This document shows positions 1 through 9,145 of a stretch of 64,000 bases of DNA, piece after piece. Every line of letters begins with the position of its first letter. Positions within the stretch are counted from its first letter, which is position 1. This DNA comes from a virus: positions 56,303 to 120,302 of IMG/VR virus record IMGVR_UViG_3300044845_000594; one strand, given 5' to 3'. Position numbers and translations under genes: made by a program. The notes beneath the pieces are model-generated. The model did no database searches and was not told where the DNA came from. It was given only the letters and a program-made list of their open reading frames with translations.

Positions 1-2
1 AA

Positions 3-1481
3 ATTAATGTGGACCAATTTAAAGAAAATTATGCTAAAATAAGTGGAGGTACGGTTTATGTTGAAAAACCTGCATTAGACCCAACAAATACATTTTCTAT
101 TCAAGGAGTAACATATACCGGATTTACAACAAACGGAGAAGTGCAAACTGTAACAACGTCAAGAAATGATTATGGTATTTCTGACGATGGTTACCCTAAG
201 TCACCAACACAGACAGATGATTACTTTTTCCAAAAAGGTTCAGGTTGGTTTGAATCTAGCCCAAAACACAGGTCACCACAAGTTGTCGATTTAGAAAATT
301 CACAACTTGACCAAAACGTACCAAGTGTTGTAACACAACTACAACCTTTTTCATATGGTCAAGAATACTTAGACAGGTTTACTAAGTTTCCATTTTTGAA
401 TGAAGGGTATACAATAACAAAAATTTACGACAACCAAAAGTCTTGGTCCGTTGACGACATAGGAAACAGAAAAAATAATTCAAACTTTAATGGGGTTGAT
501 TACACCATTACAAACGACAAACAACTTATAAACTCAAAAAATATTGAATTAAATATTAATATGGGTCAAGGGTTAGTTTATGATGTGTGGGATATGTGTG
601 TTAAATACGATTACCCAATTCCAAATACCGGTTTAACGTCACCTTATCCATATCCAGGAGCGATAGATTGGACTTTTGTAAACCCACAACCAAAACAAAA
701 AACATTTTTTGAATTTGCTCAATCGTTCTTTACCAACATGATTAATGTTAGAAATAGACAAACAATTTTCGACGGTAAGACAGGTGGTTACCCTACACTT
801 CAATCAATATATTGGAAATACCTTCAATCACAACAAACAGTAGGAATACCTTCCAATCAATTTACCTATCAAAAAATGATAGACTATACATTAGGTATTG
901 GTGATTATTGGCAAAGATTATTGGAACAGTTGGTTCCTGCAACAACACTTTGGCTCACGGGCCAAAAAATGGAAAACTCAATTTTCCATAGACAAAAATT
1001 CATATGGAGAAGACAAAGAGGATGTCAATTTATACAAGTTGAATGTGTACCTTGTACATTTGACGGTCAGTTATTTGGATATGATTGTATAGACCAAACT
1101 TTAAGATGTGAATTAAACTTTGACAGTCCACAAACTTATCTAACACAAGTTTTAAGTGCGGTTGTAAAACAGAGTGGGTACACTCAAGCCAATTGTGATT
1201 TAACAAGTATAGTATCGGAGTGGTTTGTGGATTGTAGATTAGACAGTACGATTTTAGTTCAAGAGCAATTCTACACAGGATATGGTTTTTATGATGTGCC
1301 AACGGTTGCTCAAATAACAGCGGCAATTGATGACAAATTACAAGAATTATATAATCATGGACTAAACTATTATTTTGCGGGTAAAACTTTAGTAATAAGT
1401 AATTCAACTTGTTATGATGACTTCACAAATAAAAAACTGTACTTAAATATAGGTATAAACGCTAGTATAAATTGTAATTAA
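3..1481 (+). CDS. Putative virion structural protein, 5' end cut by window edge
   Basis: The reading frame is open from the first bases of the window, and the first possible start (GTG at 9) is not convincing, so the true start probably lies upstream. The visible ~490 residues are rich in Tyr, Gln, Asn and Thr, without membrane segments or recognisable catalytic motifs. A Cys-containing part lies near residues 340-410. The stop codon shares its last base with the ATG of the following SprB-repeat gene (TAATG), so the two are translationally linked. Position at the head of a block of fibre and adhesin genes suggests a tail or baseplate component. I do not recognise the family, so the structural role is inferred from context only. 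Confidence 0.6.
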   Translation: MNVDQFKENYAKISGGTVYVEKPALDPTNTFSIQGVTYTGFTTNGEVQTVTTSRNDYGISDDGYPKSPTQTDDYFFQKGSGWFESSPKHRSPQVVDLENSQLDQNVPSVVTQLQPFSYGQEYLDRFTKFPFLNEGYTITKIYDNQKSWSVDDIGNRKNNSNFNGVDYTITNDKQLINSKNIELNINMGQGLVYDVWDMCVKYDYPIPNTGLTSPYPYPGAIDWTFVNPQPKQKTFFEFAQSFFTNMINVRNRQTIFDGKTGGYPTLQSIYWKYLQSQQTVGIPSNQFTYQKMIDYTLGIGDYWQRLLEQLVPATTLWLTGQKMENSIFHRQKFIWRRQRGCQFIQVECVPCTFDGQLFGYDCIDQTLRCELNFDSPQTYLTQVLSAVVKQSGYTQANCDLTSIVSEWFVDCRLDSTILVQEQFYTGYGFYDVPTVAQITAAIDDKLQELYNHGLNYYFAGKTLVISNSTCYDDFTNKKLYLNIGINASINCN

Positions 1482-3784
1482 TGGCTTGTTTTTCGGGTTT
1501 AACGGATGGGGTATATAGGTACTATGATTGTTGTGGTAACTTTGTAGTTGGAGTTTCTTTAGGGGAAACTATTTGTTTTGATAGTGCGTACTCAGCATCA
1601 ACATTTGGTGTTTATAACACAATGTCCGCTTGTACACCAACTTGCGATGACCAACCATTAGGACTAACATTTACAATCACAGGTACATGCTCATCCCCAA
1701 CGGGTTCTGTAACATTTTCACCATATGGTGGAATACCTCCATACACAATAGATAATATACAACCTGGTGGAATAAGTGCTCAAACGTCATCAAGTCCAAT
1801 AACATTTTCAGGATTAACCGCCGACACCTATGTGTTTAGGTTAAATGATTCTGAAGGGTTTGAAAATAACGAATTATATATAAACGTTATTATAACAGGT
1901 TGTTTTTATACTGACATTATTGACGTAACACCAACCACATGTGGAGAAAATAATGGAACACTAACTGTAAGTGCCGACTCTCAAATGTCGCCTTATACTT
2001 TAATATTATCCACATCAGGAGGTACTGTTGAATCACAAGTAACAACTTTGTTCCCTTATACATTCACAAATCTATCTGCGGACACATATTTTGTTCAAGT
2101 TGTGGATTATGGGTTGTCAACTGCAACAACATCTAACGCAATTGTTTCATCCTCTTCAAATTTTGATTTTGGTTTTTGGAAAGTAAATACGTCTACTTGT
2201 GTGATTAATGAAGGTAAACTTTCAATCACAGGACTTACAGGAACATCACCTTACACATATCTTTGGAATAACGGTGAGACGGGTCAAACAATAACAGGTT
2301 TAACAATTGGAACTTATAGTTGTACTGTAACTGATGGTAATGGTTGTGTGGTGACTAAAAGTGATACTATAGGTGAAGCCGACCCACTTGGAGTTGGTAT
2401 TGTTACTTCTGTAAATCCTTCTTGTTTTTCATCAGACGGTAGTATTACATTTACAATTACAGGGGGTAGTGTCCCTTATTATTATTCCGCCAGCACATCA
2501 CAAGTAGGGTATACATTAAGCGATACATTAACCTTATCAGGTTTATCAAGTGGAAATTACAATTTAGAAATTACAGATGCGAACTTTTGTAAACAAATAA
2601 TAAGTGCATTTATTAATGCTGAAAATTCATTTTTTATAGTTGATACGGTAGTAACTAATTCTAATTGTAGTCAACAACTTGGTTCATTAACTGTTTCATT
2701 ACAAGGTTCAAATAATTTTTATAGTTATATATTATCGGGACAAACGAACGGTTTAGTATATACCAATACAACACAAAGTTTAACTAGTACGTTTTCAGGT
2801 TTAACAAATGATACGTATGACTTAATTATATCTGCAACAGGAACAAACTGTGAATACACAACAACTGTTACGTTGGCATCTACTGATAAGTTTGAAATAA
2901 GTGCAACAACAACTGGTTCAACATGTTCACAAAATGATGGTGTTTTACAAGTTCAAGTTGGGACTGGTTACACATCACCTTTGGACTATATATTAAGTGA
3001 CGGTCAATCAGTATTAGATACATCATTATCTTCATATACCTTTAATAATTTAGTGGCTGGTAGTTATACTCTTACAGTTGTTGATGCAGATGGATGTCAA
3101 ATTGATGAACAAGTAACAATATCAACGGGAGGTAGTTTAATTAGTGCAATATCAACAACACAATGTTATGGTGGTCAAAATGGAACTGCGCAAGTATTAA
3201 TATACGACGGAGAACCAACATTTAGTTATGATTGGTCAGATAATGTTCCGTCAGGACAAACGGGTTCAACTATATCCGGTTTAACCGCCGGTACGTATTC
3301 TGTTGAAGTTACAGACAGTCGCGGATGTTCACAAACTCACAATTTTACAATCACATGTTCAGGAAATAATGTAACAACATACTCTGTTGTTGAATTGTGT
3401 CAAAATGAATTTGCAACAACAGTTGGGGCTAAACGTGGATTTTTAGAAATGTTAAATGAGGGGTATATTGATGTTACAAGTGGATATACGGGATGTAGTT
3501 TAAATACTGCAGAATTTATACTTGAAATGAATATTAACGGAAGTGCATTTACTCAAACATTCTATACCGCAACAACATTGAATGATGTTCCACAAGACAC
3601 TGTTTGGCAATCAACAATAGAAGGGATATTAAGTGGTGTTACTGATATTAGTAGTTATACTATAAGTTTGACAGATAATACAATTCACATTGAATCAAAT
3701 TGTGAGGGAGACACCGACCCATTGGCTGATGCTAACTTCACTTTAGAATTAACAATAGACTACGATGTAACTTGTTATACATAG
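1481..3784 (+). CDS. SprB-repeat adhesin-like virion protein
   Basis: 767 residues. The N-terminal ~60 residues are Cys-rich. From about residue 55 to 620 there are tandem ~75-85 residue units with the SprB repeat pattern: Cys, then Asn-Gly, then SPYTYLWNNG, then TGLTIGTYSCTVTD and NGC. SprB repeats are known from large surface adhesins of gliding Bacteroidota. Here they sit in a virion gene block, so a host-surface-binding fibre or decoration role is likely. The C-terminal ~150 residues lack repeats. There is no signal peptide, which fits a cytoplasmically assembled virion protein rather than a secreted adhesin. A second, shorter protein of this type starts at 10728. Confidence 0.8.
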   Translation: MACFSGLTDGVYRYYDCCGNFVVGVSLGETICFDSAYSASTFGVYNTMSACTPTCDDQPLGLTFTITGTCSSPTGSVTFSPYGGIPPYTIDNIQPGGISAQTSSSPITFSGLTADTYVFRLNDSEGFENNELYINVIITGCFYTDIIDVTPTTCGENNGTLTVSADSQMSPYTLILSTSGGTVESQVTTLFPYTFTNLSADTYFVQVVDYGLSTATTSNAIVSSSSNFDFGFWKVNTSTCVINEGKLSITGLTGTSPYTYLWNNGETGQTITGLTIGTYSCTVTDGNGCVVTKSDTIGEADPLGVGIVTSVNPSCFSSDGSITFTITGGSVPYYYSASTSQVGYTLSDTLTLSGLSSGNYNLEITDANFCKQIISAFINAENSFFIVDTVVTNSNCSQQLGSLTVSLQGSNNFYSYILSGQTNGLVYTNTTQSLTSTFSGLTNDTYDLIISATGTNCEYTTTVTLASTDKFEISATTTGSTCSQNDGVLQVQVGTGYTSPLDYILSDGQSVLDTSLSSYTFNNLVAGSYTLTVVDADGCQIDEQVTISTGGSLISAISTTQCYGGQNGTAQVLIYDGEPTFSYDWSDNVPSGQTGSTISGLTAGTYSVEVTDSRGCSQTHNFTITCSGNNVTTYSVVELCQNEFATTVGAKRGFLEMLNEGYIDVTSGYTGCSLNTAEFILEMNINGSAFTQTFYTATTLNDVPQDTVWQSTIEGILSGVTDISSYTISLTDNTIHIESNCEGDTDPLADANFTLELTIDYDVTCYT

Positions 3785-3994
3785 ATGCCGTACTCAGTTG
3801 ACATAACAGGATTGACAGGAGGAACACCACCCGTTAGTTATTACGTTTGTGATGAAAACGGAAATAATTGTTCATTACTTGGTACAACACTTACCGTTTA
3901 TGTTTTATCTGCATTTTATTCTGCAGCAAATACCTTAATAATAAAAGCGATTGATGGTAATGGTTGTGAAACTTTTTATGAAATAAATTGTTAA
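3785..3994 (+). CDS. Small Cys-containing protein, paralogue of two neighbours
   Basis: 69 residues starting directly after the SprB-gene stop. It has the shape 'TGGTPPVSYYVCDENGNNC ... IKAIDGNGCETFYEINC'. The same order (Ser-Pro/Val, Cys-Asp, then I-K-x-I-D-x-N-G-C) occurs in the genes at 3998 and 8831, so these are three diverged copies. The C-terminal IDGNGC resembles the end of an SprB repeat unit, so each may be a single free-standing repeat-like domain. Probably a small virion-associated protein; function unknown. Confidence 0.6.
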   Translation: MPYSVDITGLTGGTPPVSYYVCDENGNNCSLLGTTLTVYVLSAFYSAANTLIIKAIDGNGCETFYEINC

Positions 3995-3997
3995 TAT

Positions 3998-4285
3998 ATG
4001 AATATACAAATAACAGGAGTAACTAGCGGATTAAGTCCTTATGATGTTTTCATTTGTGACCCATCAAATACCTATTGTTTTTATGTGTCAGGAGTTACTT
4101 CAATACCACCAAATGTAGTTATTAATTCAGAATCTTTTTTTCCAAATGAAGATGTTATATATATAAAAATTATAGATGCTAATGGTTGTATCATGGAAAT
4201 AGAAGTGGATTGTGGAAGTTATTTATTACAAGAAACTGGTTTTTATATATTACAGGAAGATGGTTTTAGAATCAAAATAACTTAA
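3998..4285 (+). CDS. Small Cys-containing protein, paralogue of 3785 and 8831
   Basis: 95 residues. It keeps the trio's core (GLSPYDVFICDPSN, then IKIIDANGC) and adds a C-terminal tail with a short duplicated phrase (LLQETGFYILQEDGF). It is separated from the previous gene by three bases, so it is co-transcribed. Likely a virion accessory protein in the fibre block. No enzymatic motif is visible. Confidence 0.6.
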   Translation: MNIQITGVTSGLSPYDVFICDPSNTYCFYVSGVTSIPPNVVINSESFFPNEDVIYIKIIDANGCIMEIEVDCGSYLLQETGFYILQEDGFRIKIT

Positions 4286-4308
4286 ATAATATTTATCTAT
4301 AAAAGACT

Positions 4309-5091
4309 ATGCCGGATTTACCAATATCATCCTTACCTGCAGCATCGACAGGTTACTCTAATTCATTATTGGTAATTGTAAATTACAATCCAATAATATC
4401 AGGTAGAACAGAAGCAGTACCATTTAGTGCTATAACTGCATCAATTGCCGGAACTTCAGGCACAAATGGAACTAATGGGTCTTCAGGAACCAGTGGTACA
4501 AATGGAACTAGCGGGTCCTCGGGAACTAACGGTACAAGTGGAACTAGCGGAACTAACGGCACAAGCGGAACTAACGGAACCAGTGGTACAAATGGTACTA
4601 GCGGAACTAACGGAACCAGTGGCGTCGATGGTAGTGGTAGAGCATGGGGGTCTTTTTTGTCCACAACGGACCAATATGTTTCAAGTACCTCTAGTGCGTT
4701 TTCTATGAGTGCGGACACCAATACTGGTTCTAATGGTGTAACATTATCGGCAAATACAAAATTTGTTGTTGCAAGTGCCGGTGTTTATAATTTACAATTT
4801 TCCGCTCAATTAGAATCAACAGGTGGTGGTTCAGCACAAACTATGGATATATGGTTAGCTAAAAATGGTAGTAATGTTACTAACTCAAATACACAAGTTG
4901 TCGTAAATTCTAATAATGGTAGAACTGTAGCTGCTTGGAATTTTGTAATAGACCTTTCAGCCAATGAATTTTTAGAATTAAAATTTAGAGTAGATGACAC
5001 AAGATTAGGTTTACAATATGATGCAGGACCTTTTACATCACCCACTAGACCGGCCATTCCATCTTTGATTGTTACAATCACACAAGTTTAA
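4309..5091 (+). CDS. Collagen-like fibre protein with C1q-like globular head
   Basis: 260 residues. Residues ~48-110 are about 21 uninterrupted Gly-X-Y triplets, mostly GTS, GTN and GSS. The X and Y positions are almost all Thr, Ser or Asn rather than Pro. Residues ~112-260 form a beta-rich domain resembling the C1q/TNF-like heads that cap phage and bacterial collagen-like fibres (VASAGVYNLQFSAQLEST, then LELKFRVDD). Expected to be a homotrimer. A TATTTAT motif ends 12 nt before the ATG. The next two genes are glycosyltransferases; the first resembles a family that glycosylates hydroxyproline in eukaryotes, so the Thr/Ser-rich triple helix is a plausible substrate. The head assignment is by pattern and less certain than the collagen repeat. 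Confidence 0.8.
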   Translation: MPDLPISSLPAASTGYSNSLLVIVNYNPIISGRTEAVPFSAITASIAGTSGTNGTNGSSGTSGTNGTSGSSGTNGTSGTSGTNGTSGTNGTSGTNGTSGTNGTSGVDGSGRAWGSFLSTTDQYVSSTSSAFSMSADTNTGSNGVTLSANTKFVVASAGVYNLQFSAQLESTGGGSAQTMDIWLAKNGSNVTNSNTQVVVNSNNGRTVAAWNFVIDLSANEFLELKFRVDDTRLGLQYDAGPFTSPTRPAIPSLIVTITQV

Positions 5092-5138
5092 TTATTTATT
5101 TTTAGTCTTGAGGTATTATTTTTGTTTAAAATGATAAT

Positions 5139-6380
5139 ATGAAAATATTTGTCCAAATTGCGTCTTATAGAGACCCCGAACTTTTACCGACAATCAGAGA
5201 CTGCATTTCAAAGGCAAAAAACCCTGAGAATTTAACCTTTGGTATTTGTTGGCAACGAGATGAAAATGAATCTATGGGAGAATTTGCAAATGACGAAAGA
5301 TTCAAAATATTAGATTATCATTGGTCAAAAAGTAAAGGACTGTGTTGGGCTCGTTCAGAAATTCAAAAATTATGGAACGGAGAAGAATACACATTACAAT
5401 TAGATTCACACCATAGATTCTTACAGGATTGGGATATTGAGTTGATTGAAATGATGAAAATGACAGGTTCAAAAAAACCAATCATTACTGCATATGCAGG
5501 CATGTATGAACCCAAAACTAATAAATTATTAAATGTTGAGCCATACAAAATGGTTGCATCTAACTTCACACCGGGAGGAACAATTATGTTTAGACCTCAC
5601 GAAATTCCAAATTGGAAAGAGTTAGATAAACCAATACCTGCAAGATTTGTTAGTGGTCACTTTTTCTTTACGATTGGAAAACATTGTGAAGAATATAAGT
5701 ATGACCCCAACATTTACTTTGCTGGTGATGAAATCAGTTTATCTATTAGGTCATATACATTAGGTTATGATTTATTTCACCCACATAAAACAGTTGTTTG
5801 GCATGAATACACAAGAGAAGGTAGAACAAAACATTGGACGGATTTTAATGAGGAAAACAAACAAAGTGGGGTAGTTGAAGAACCATGGTGGGAAATGGAT
5901 ACTAAGTCCAAAATAAGACTTAGACACATGTTACAAGAAGAAGACCATGGTATTGACTTGGGGGAATATGGATTAGGTAATGTAAGAACTCATCGTGATT
6001 ATGAATTGTATGCGGGTATTAATTTTTTAGATAGAAAATTACATCCAAAGACATTGAAAGGTGAAAATCCACCCATTAATGATGAAACTGATTGGCATAA
6101 AAAAGAAAGTTTTATGTTTACATACAATATAATTGTTCCAAGATTAGAAGCCCCTGAAGATGATTATGATTTTTGGGCAATTTCATTTTTGGACGATTTA
6201 GGAAATGAAATTTATAGACAAGATGCCAATAGTAATGAAATCAAAGAATTGTATGAAGTAAAAAGTGATTACGTAAATATAAAAAGAACATTCTTGGTGG
6301 ATAGAACAACAAAAAGTTGGTCAATTTGGATACACCATAGACAAAGTGGTTGGGTTAAACAAATTACAGGTGAAATATGA
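5139..6380 (+). CDS. GlcNAc-type glycosyltransferase (GT60-like)
   Basis: 413 residues. The N-terminus (IFVQIASYRDPELLPTIRDC, then NLTFGICWQRD) is the hallmark of the GlcNAc-transferase family (Pfam 'Glycosyltransferase (GlcNAc)'), which includes the Skp1 hydroxyproline GlcNAc-transferases. LQLDSHHRF near residue 88 fits the DxD/DSH metal-sugar site, and later AGDEISLSIR also fits the family. Residues ~310-413 form an extra beta-rich domain not needed for the fold. The next glycosyltransferase overlaps its end by four bases (ATGA). Placed directly after the collagen-like gene, it probably modifies that fibre or another virion surface protein. Family call is firm; substrate is inferred. Confidence 0.82.
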   Translation: MKIFVQIASYRDPELLPTIRDCISKAKNPENLTFGICWQRDENESMGEFANDERFKILDYHWSKSKGLCWARSEIQKLWNGEEYTLQLDSHHRFLQDWDIELIEMMKMTGSKKPIITAYAGMYEPKTNKLLNVEPYKMVASNFTPGGTIMFRPHEIPNWKELDKPIPARFVSGHFFFTIGKHCEEYKYDPNIYFAGDEISLSIRSYTLGYDLFHPHKTVVWHEYTREGRTKHWTDFNEENKQSGVVEEPWWEMDTKSKIRLRHMLQEEDHGIDLGEYGLGNVRTHRDYELYAGINFLDRKLHPKTLKGENPPINDETDWHKKESFMFTYNIIVPRLEAPEDDYDFWAISFLDDLGNEIYRQDANSNEIKELYEVKSDYVNIKRTFLVDRTTKSWSIWIHHRQSGWVKQITGEI

Positions 6381-7174
6381 ATATAGGGGTTTTTTACCAA
6401 TCAGGTCATAAATTAGTTGCTTGTTATAAAGCAATTGAACAGTTTAGAAAATTTTATCCAAACGCACCAATTTCTTTATTTGAAGATGGTTCGGAGTTAT
6501 TAGAGCCTGTGGCAAAAAAATTTAATTGTGACTACACTTGGATTAAACAACAAGGAGTTAATAACCTACATTCAGGTAAAGTTTTTGTTGATAAAGATGG
6601 ATTATATCGGTGGTTGACAAGAATATATGAGGCTTGTCTAACAACACTTAAAGACGTTGAATGGATTATTCATTATGAAGATGATGTTTGGTGTAAATGT
6701 GAAATAACAATACCACCAAAGTTTGATATATCAGGAGCTTATGGACCATATTACACAAAAGAATTGTATGAATATCTAAAAAATAAATTTAATATTAAAG
6801 ACAACTCAAGACACGTTTGGAGTGAATTAGGGTCTTTAGAAAATTATGGGGCTTGTGGTGGTGCAATTTTCAATAGAGAAAAGTTTATAGAAATATATAA
6901 TAGATTAGGTGAAGTACCTTGGGACGAAATATATAAATTAGACTCAAGGCCTGTGGAGTGGTGTGATGCAACTCTTTCATTTTTATTTCAATTTTTTGGA
7001 TTTACTTGGGGACCATGGGATGATTGGTCACAATACGAAGACAAAAATATAGGAAATTGGTGGGATAAAACAGGATGGTCAGTACCTATGGAAGAACAAA
7101 AAGATGTTGCATTTATTCATGCATACAAACATTTTTACTGTTATAAACCTGAAGAAATAAATTTGGAGTTTTAA
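6377..7174 (+). CDS. Putative GT-A-type glycosyltransferase
   Basis: 265 residues, overlapping the previous gene by ATGA. The start MNIGVFYQSGHKLVACYKAI, the segment NAPISLFEDGS and the acidic site IIHYEDDVWCK (residues ~95-105) fit a nucleotide-sugar-binding GT-A fold with a DxD-like motif. Late in the protein, EWCDATLSFLFQFFG could be the acceptor-site helix. It is probably the second enzyme of a two-step glycan extension on the neighbouring fibre. I cannot assign a family with certainty. Confidence 0.6.
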   Translation: MNIGVFYQSGHKLVACYKAIEQFRKFYPNAPISLFEDGSELLEPVAKKFNCDYTWIKQQGVNNLHSGKVFVDKDGLYRWLTRIYEACLTTLKDVEWIIHYEDDVWCKCEITIPPKFDISGAYGPYYTKELYEYLKNKFNIKDNSRHVWSELGSLENYGACGGAIFNREKFIEIYNRLGEVPWDEIYKLDSRPVEWCDATLSFLFQFFGFTWGPWDDWSQYEDKNIGNWWDKTGWSVPMEEQKDVAFIHAYKHFYCYKPEEINLEF

Positions 7175-7218
7175 ATGCAAAAAAAAACTTTGGGTTATTT
7201 ATATAAAAAGAAAATTTA

Positions 7219-8826
7219 ATGGCAAATATACTTTTACAGAGTTGTTGTTACCCCGGTTTACAATATTTTACAAACCAAACTAATTGGACCGCTGGGACTT
7301 CGGCTGTAACTTCTGTTTATTATATTACTTATGATGCATCTGTTGTAAGTGGATGTTATTCAATTGTTTCTGCGTTTACGTCAGGGTTTACCGCAACAAG
7401 TTATGTACCTAATGGAACATATGGACTACAAACAGGATGTACCGCCTCAAGTTGTGCAACAGGAGAATGTTGTTCTAATAAATATTGTGTTGTAATAAAT
7501 AAAGATGAATATTCTGCATACACCGGAACATATGTTGTTGCGGGAGGATATAACGGATTCCCCTTTTTCACAGGAGGAACACAACCAGGGTATATCTATA
7601 AAAGTGCTACAAAATGGTGTTTAGGTACAGCACCTGGTACAAATTGTTTCTTCTACGGACAAAACCCAACGACTTCTGTTTGTCCAAATCTTTTTACCGA
7701 CTTATTTTATCCTGGTGATTGTGTTCCCCCAACACCAACACCAACTCCTGTATGTGATACTTTTGATTTTTCATATGATGTTGATTGTGATGCGCCGACA
7801 CCAACACCAACCCCGACTCCTACACCAACACCAACCCCGACTCCTACACCAACACCAACTCCAAATATATGTAGTGCTTTTACAGTAAACATTAGTGTTA
7901 GTGCATCAACACCAACACCAACACCAACACCAACCCCAACACCCACTCCTACACCAACAATCAATTTGACTGGTGAAACTGTAACATTTACAATAGACGA
8001 TGGAAACTTTATATGTTTTAGAGTTAAGGAATTAAGAGATTGTAACGAAAACGTTTCTTATTACGTTTCAGGTCCTTTGGAATTATCAGGCACACCAATA
8101 TCAACAGGACAAACATTCTTAGGGGTTATTAATGACCAATTAAAATGTGCAACATATATACAAGATACAACAGCAAGTCCTAATGCAACAGTTAAGTTAG
8201 TGGTTTCAGCATATACCGCTTGTACGATTTGCCCAACACCTACACCTACACCGACTCCGACACCTACACCGACTCCGACACCTACACCAACACCAACCCC
8301 AACACCTACTTACGCACCTGGTACTTACTTTGTGTTTACATCTTGTACGACAACATCGATGATTACACAAACAGCAACCCCACCAACTAATTTAGACCCG
8401 GGAGAAGTAATTAGAGATTATTCTGGAAATTGTTATAGTTATGTAGGATACTTCATAAATTATGTTCCACCTTCAGGTTATATTGTGGTAAATGAAAATA
8501 GATTTACAGCGACTACTGCCACAACTTATGTTGATTGTGCAGAGTGTCTACAAGTTGAACCACTTGTTGGAACATTTAACGAATGGATTGGTAATGGAGC
8601 ATATTCGGTTAATTGCCCTGGATGTCAATTAACTAATTTTGGATTACAAACAATATTCTACACTCATCCATCAGTTAATCAAATACAAACAGGAGTAACA
8701 GTATATAGTAATTCATCGTTATTATATCCATTAACGATTGATTATATTAGATACGGAAATAAAATTTATAGTGTCGACAACAGTGGTGTAATCACCGAGT
8801 TTTGCACAGTAAACGGAGTATGTTAA
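7219..8826 (+). CDS. Cys-rich fibre protein with Thr-Pro repeat linkers
   Basis: 535 residues. Compact Cys-rich segments ([17 protein letters not shown] near 80) are joined by four (Thr-Pro)n tracts at about residues 171-178, 194-216, 231-248 and 335-365. TP tracts act as stiff extended linkers between domains. There is no signal peptide. The DNA under the tracts is a low-complexity ACACCAACNCC-type repeat, which makes length variation by slippage or recombination likely. A TATTTAT motif ends 16 nt before the ATG. Probably a tail or head fibre. The Thr-rich linkers are also possible sugar acceptors for the upstream glycosyltransferases. Confidence 0.7.
   Translation: MANILLQSCCYPGLQYFTNQTNWTAGTSAVTSVYYITYDASVVSGCYSIVSAFTSGFTATSYVPNGTYGLQTGCTASSCATGECCSNKYCVVINKDEYSAYTGTYVVAGGYNGFPFFTGGTQPGYIYKSATKWCLGTAPGTNCFFYGQNPTTSVCPNLFTDLFYPGDCVPPTPTPTPVCDTFDFSYDVDCDAPTPTPTPTPTPTPTPTPTPTPTPNICSAFTVNISVSASTPTPTPTPTPTPTPTPTINLTGETVTFTIDDGNFICFRVKELRDCNENVSYYVSGPLELSGTPISTGQTFLGVINDQLKCATYIQDTTASPNATVKLVVSAYTACTICPTPTPTPTPTPTPTPTPTPTPTPTPTYAPGTYFVFTSCTTTSMITQTATPPTNLDPGEVIRDYSGNCYSYVGYFINYVPPSGYIVVNENRFTATTATTYVDCAECLQVEPLVGTFNEWIGNGAYSVNCPGCQLTNFGLQTIFYTHPSVNQIQTGVTVYSNSSLLYPLTIDYIRYGNKIYSVDNSGVITEFCTVNGVC
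7780..8310 (+). repeat. Low-complexity Thr-Pro coding repeats (three main tracts)
   Basis: Direct tracts at about 7795-7863, 7906-7960 and 8232-8310, built from ACA-CCA/CCG/CCT codon pairs. They encode the Thr-Pro linkers of the surrounding gene. Codon third positions vary, so the repeat is maintained at protein as well as DNA level. Confidence 0.85.
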
Positions 8827-8830
8827 AAAA

Positions 8831-9121
8831 ATGGCAACAATAGTAACACTAAATACAATAACTTCAGGAACAAGTCCATACGATATTTGGGTTTGTGACG
8901 AATGTGGGATATACGGAACTTGTCAATATATTGCAACAATTTCTTCAGTTCCATATTCATTTACATTACCTGTTTCCTTTGAATCGATGGATAGTTATGT
9001 TGTTAAAATAATAGACAGCAATGGTTGTGAGTTCTGTTCTGATAGTTTATGTAACTATAAACAGTTTCAAGACCTAATATGTTTTGAATTTCAAGATGGA
9101 ATACCATATAACTTTCAATAA
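8831..9121 (+). CDS. Small Cys-containing protein, third paralogue
   Basis: 96 residues. It has GTSPYDIWVCDECG and VVKIIDSNGCEFCSDSLC, matching the cores of the genes at 3785 and 3998, and adds an extra CxxC pair. The C-terminal tail carries a short F-Q-D phrase twice, similar in position to the duplicated tail of the 3998 protein. Located between two fibre genes. Likely virion-associated; function unknown. Confidence 0.6.
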   Translation: MATIVTLNTITSGTSPYDIWVCDECGIYGTCQYIATISSVPYSFTLPVSFESMDSYVVKIIDSNGCEFCSDSLCNYKQFQDLICFEFQDGIPYNFQ

Positions 9122-9145
9122 ACTTTGATATATATAAAATAAAAA

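Noticed and set aside
1481-3784. Window is a host chromosome because of SprB repeats
   Set aside because: No signal peptide or type IX secretion tail on the protein, and it is surrounded by phage fibre, recombination and tRNA genes.
4383-4721. Minus-strand and shifted-frame repeat ORFs over the collagen-like region
   Set aside because: By-products of the GGNACN-type repeat; the + frame gives proper Gly-X-Y triplets and a globular head.
7707-7964. Minus-strand Gly-Val repeat ORF
   Set aside because: Mirror image of the Thr-Pro coding repeat on the + strand.
7780-8310. CRISPR-like array
   Set aside because: The repeats have no unique spacers of constant length and are in frame as Thr-Pro codons.
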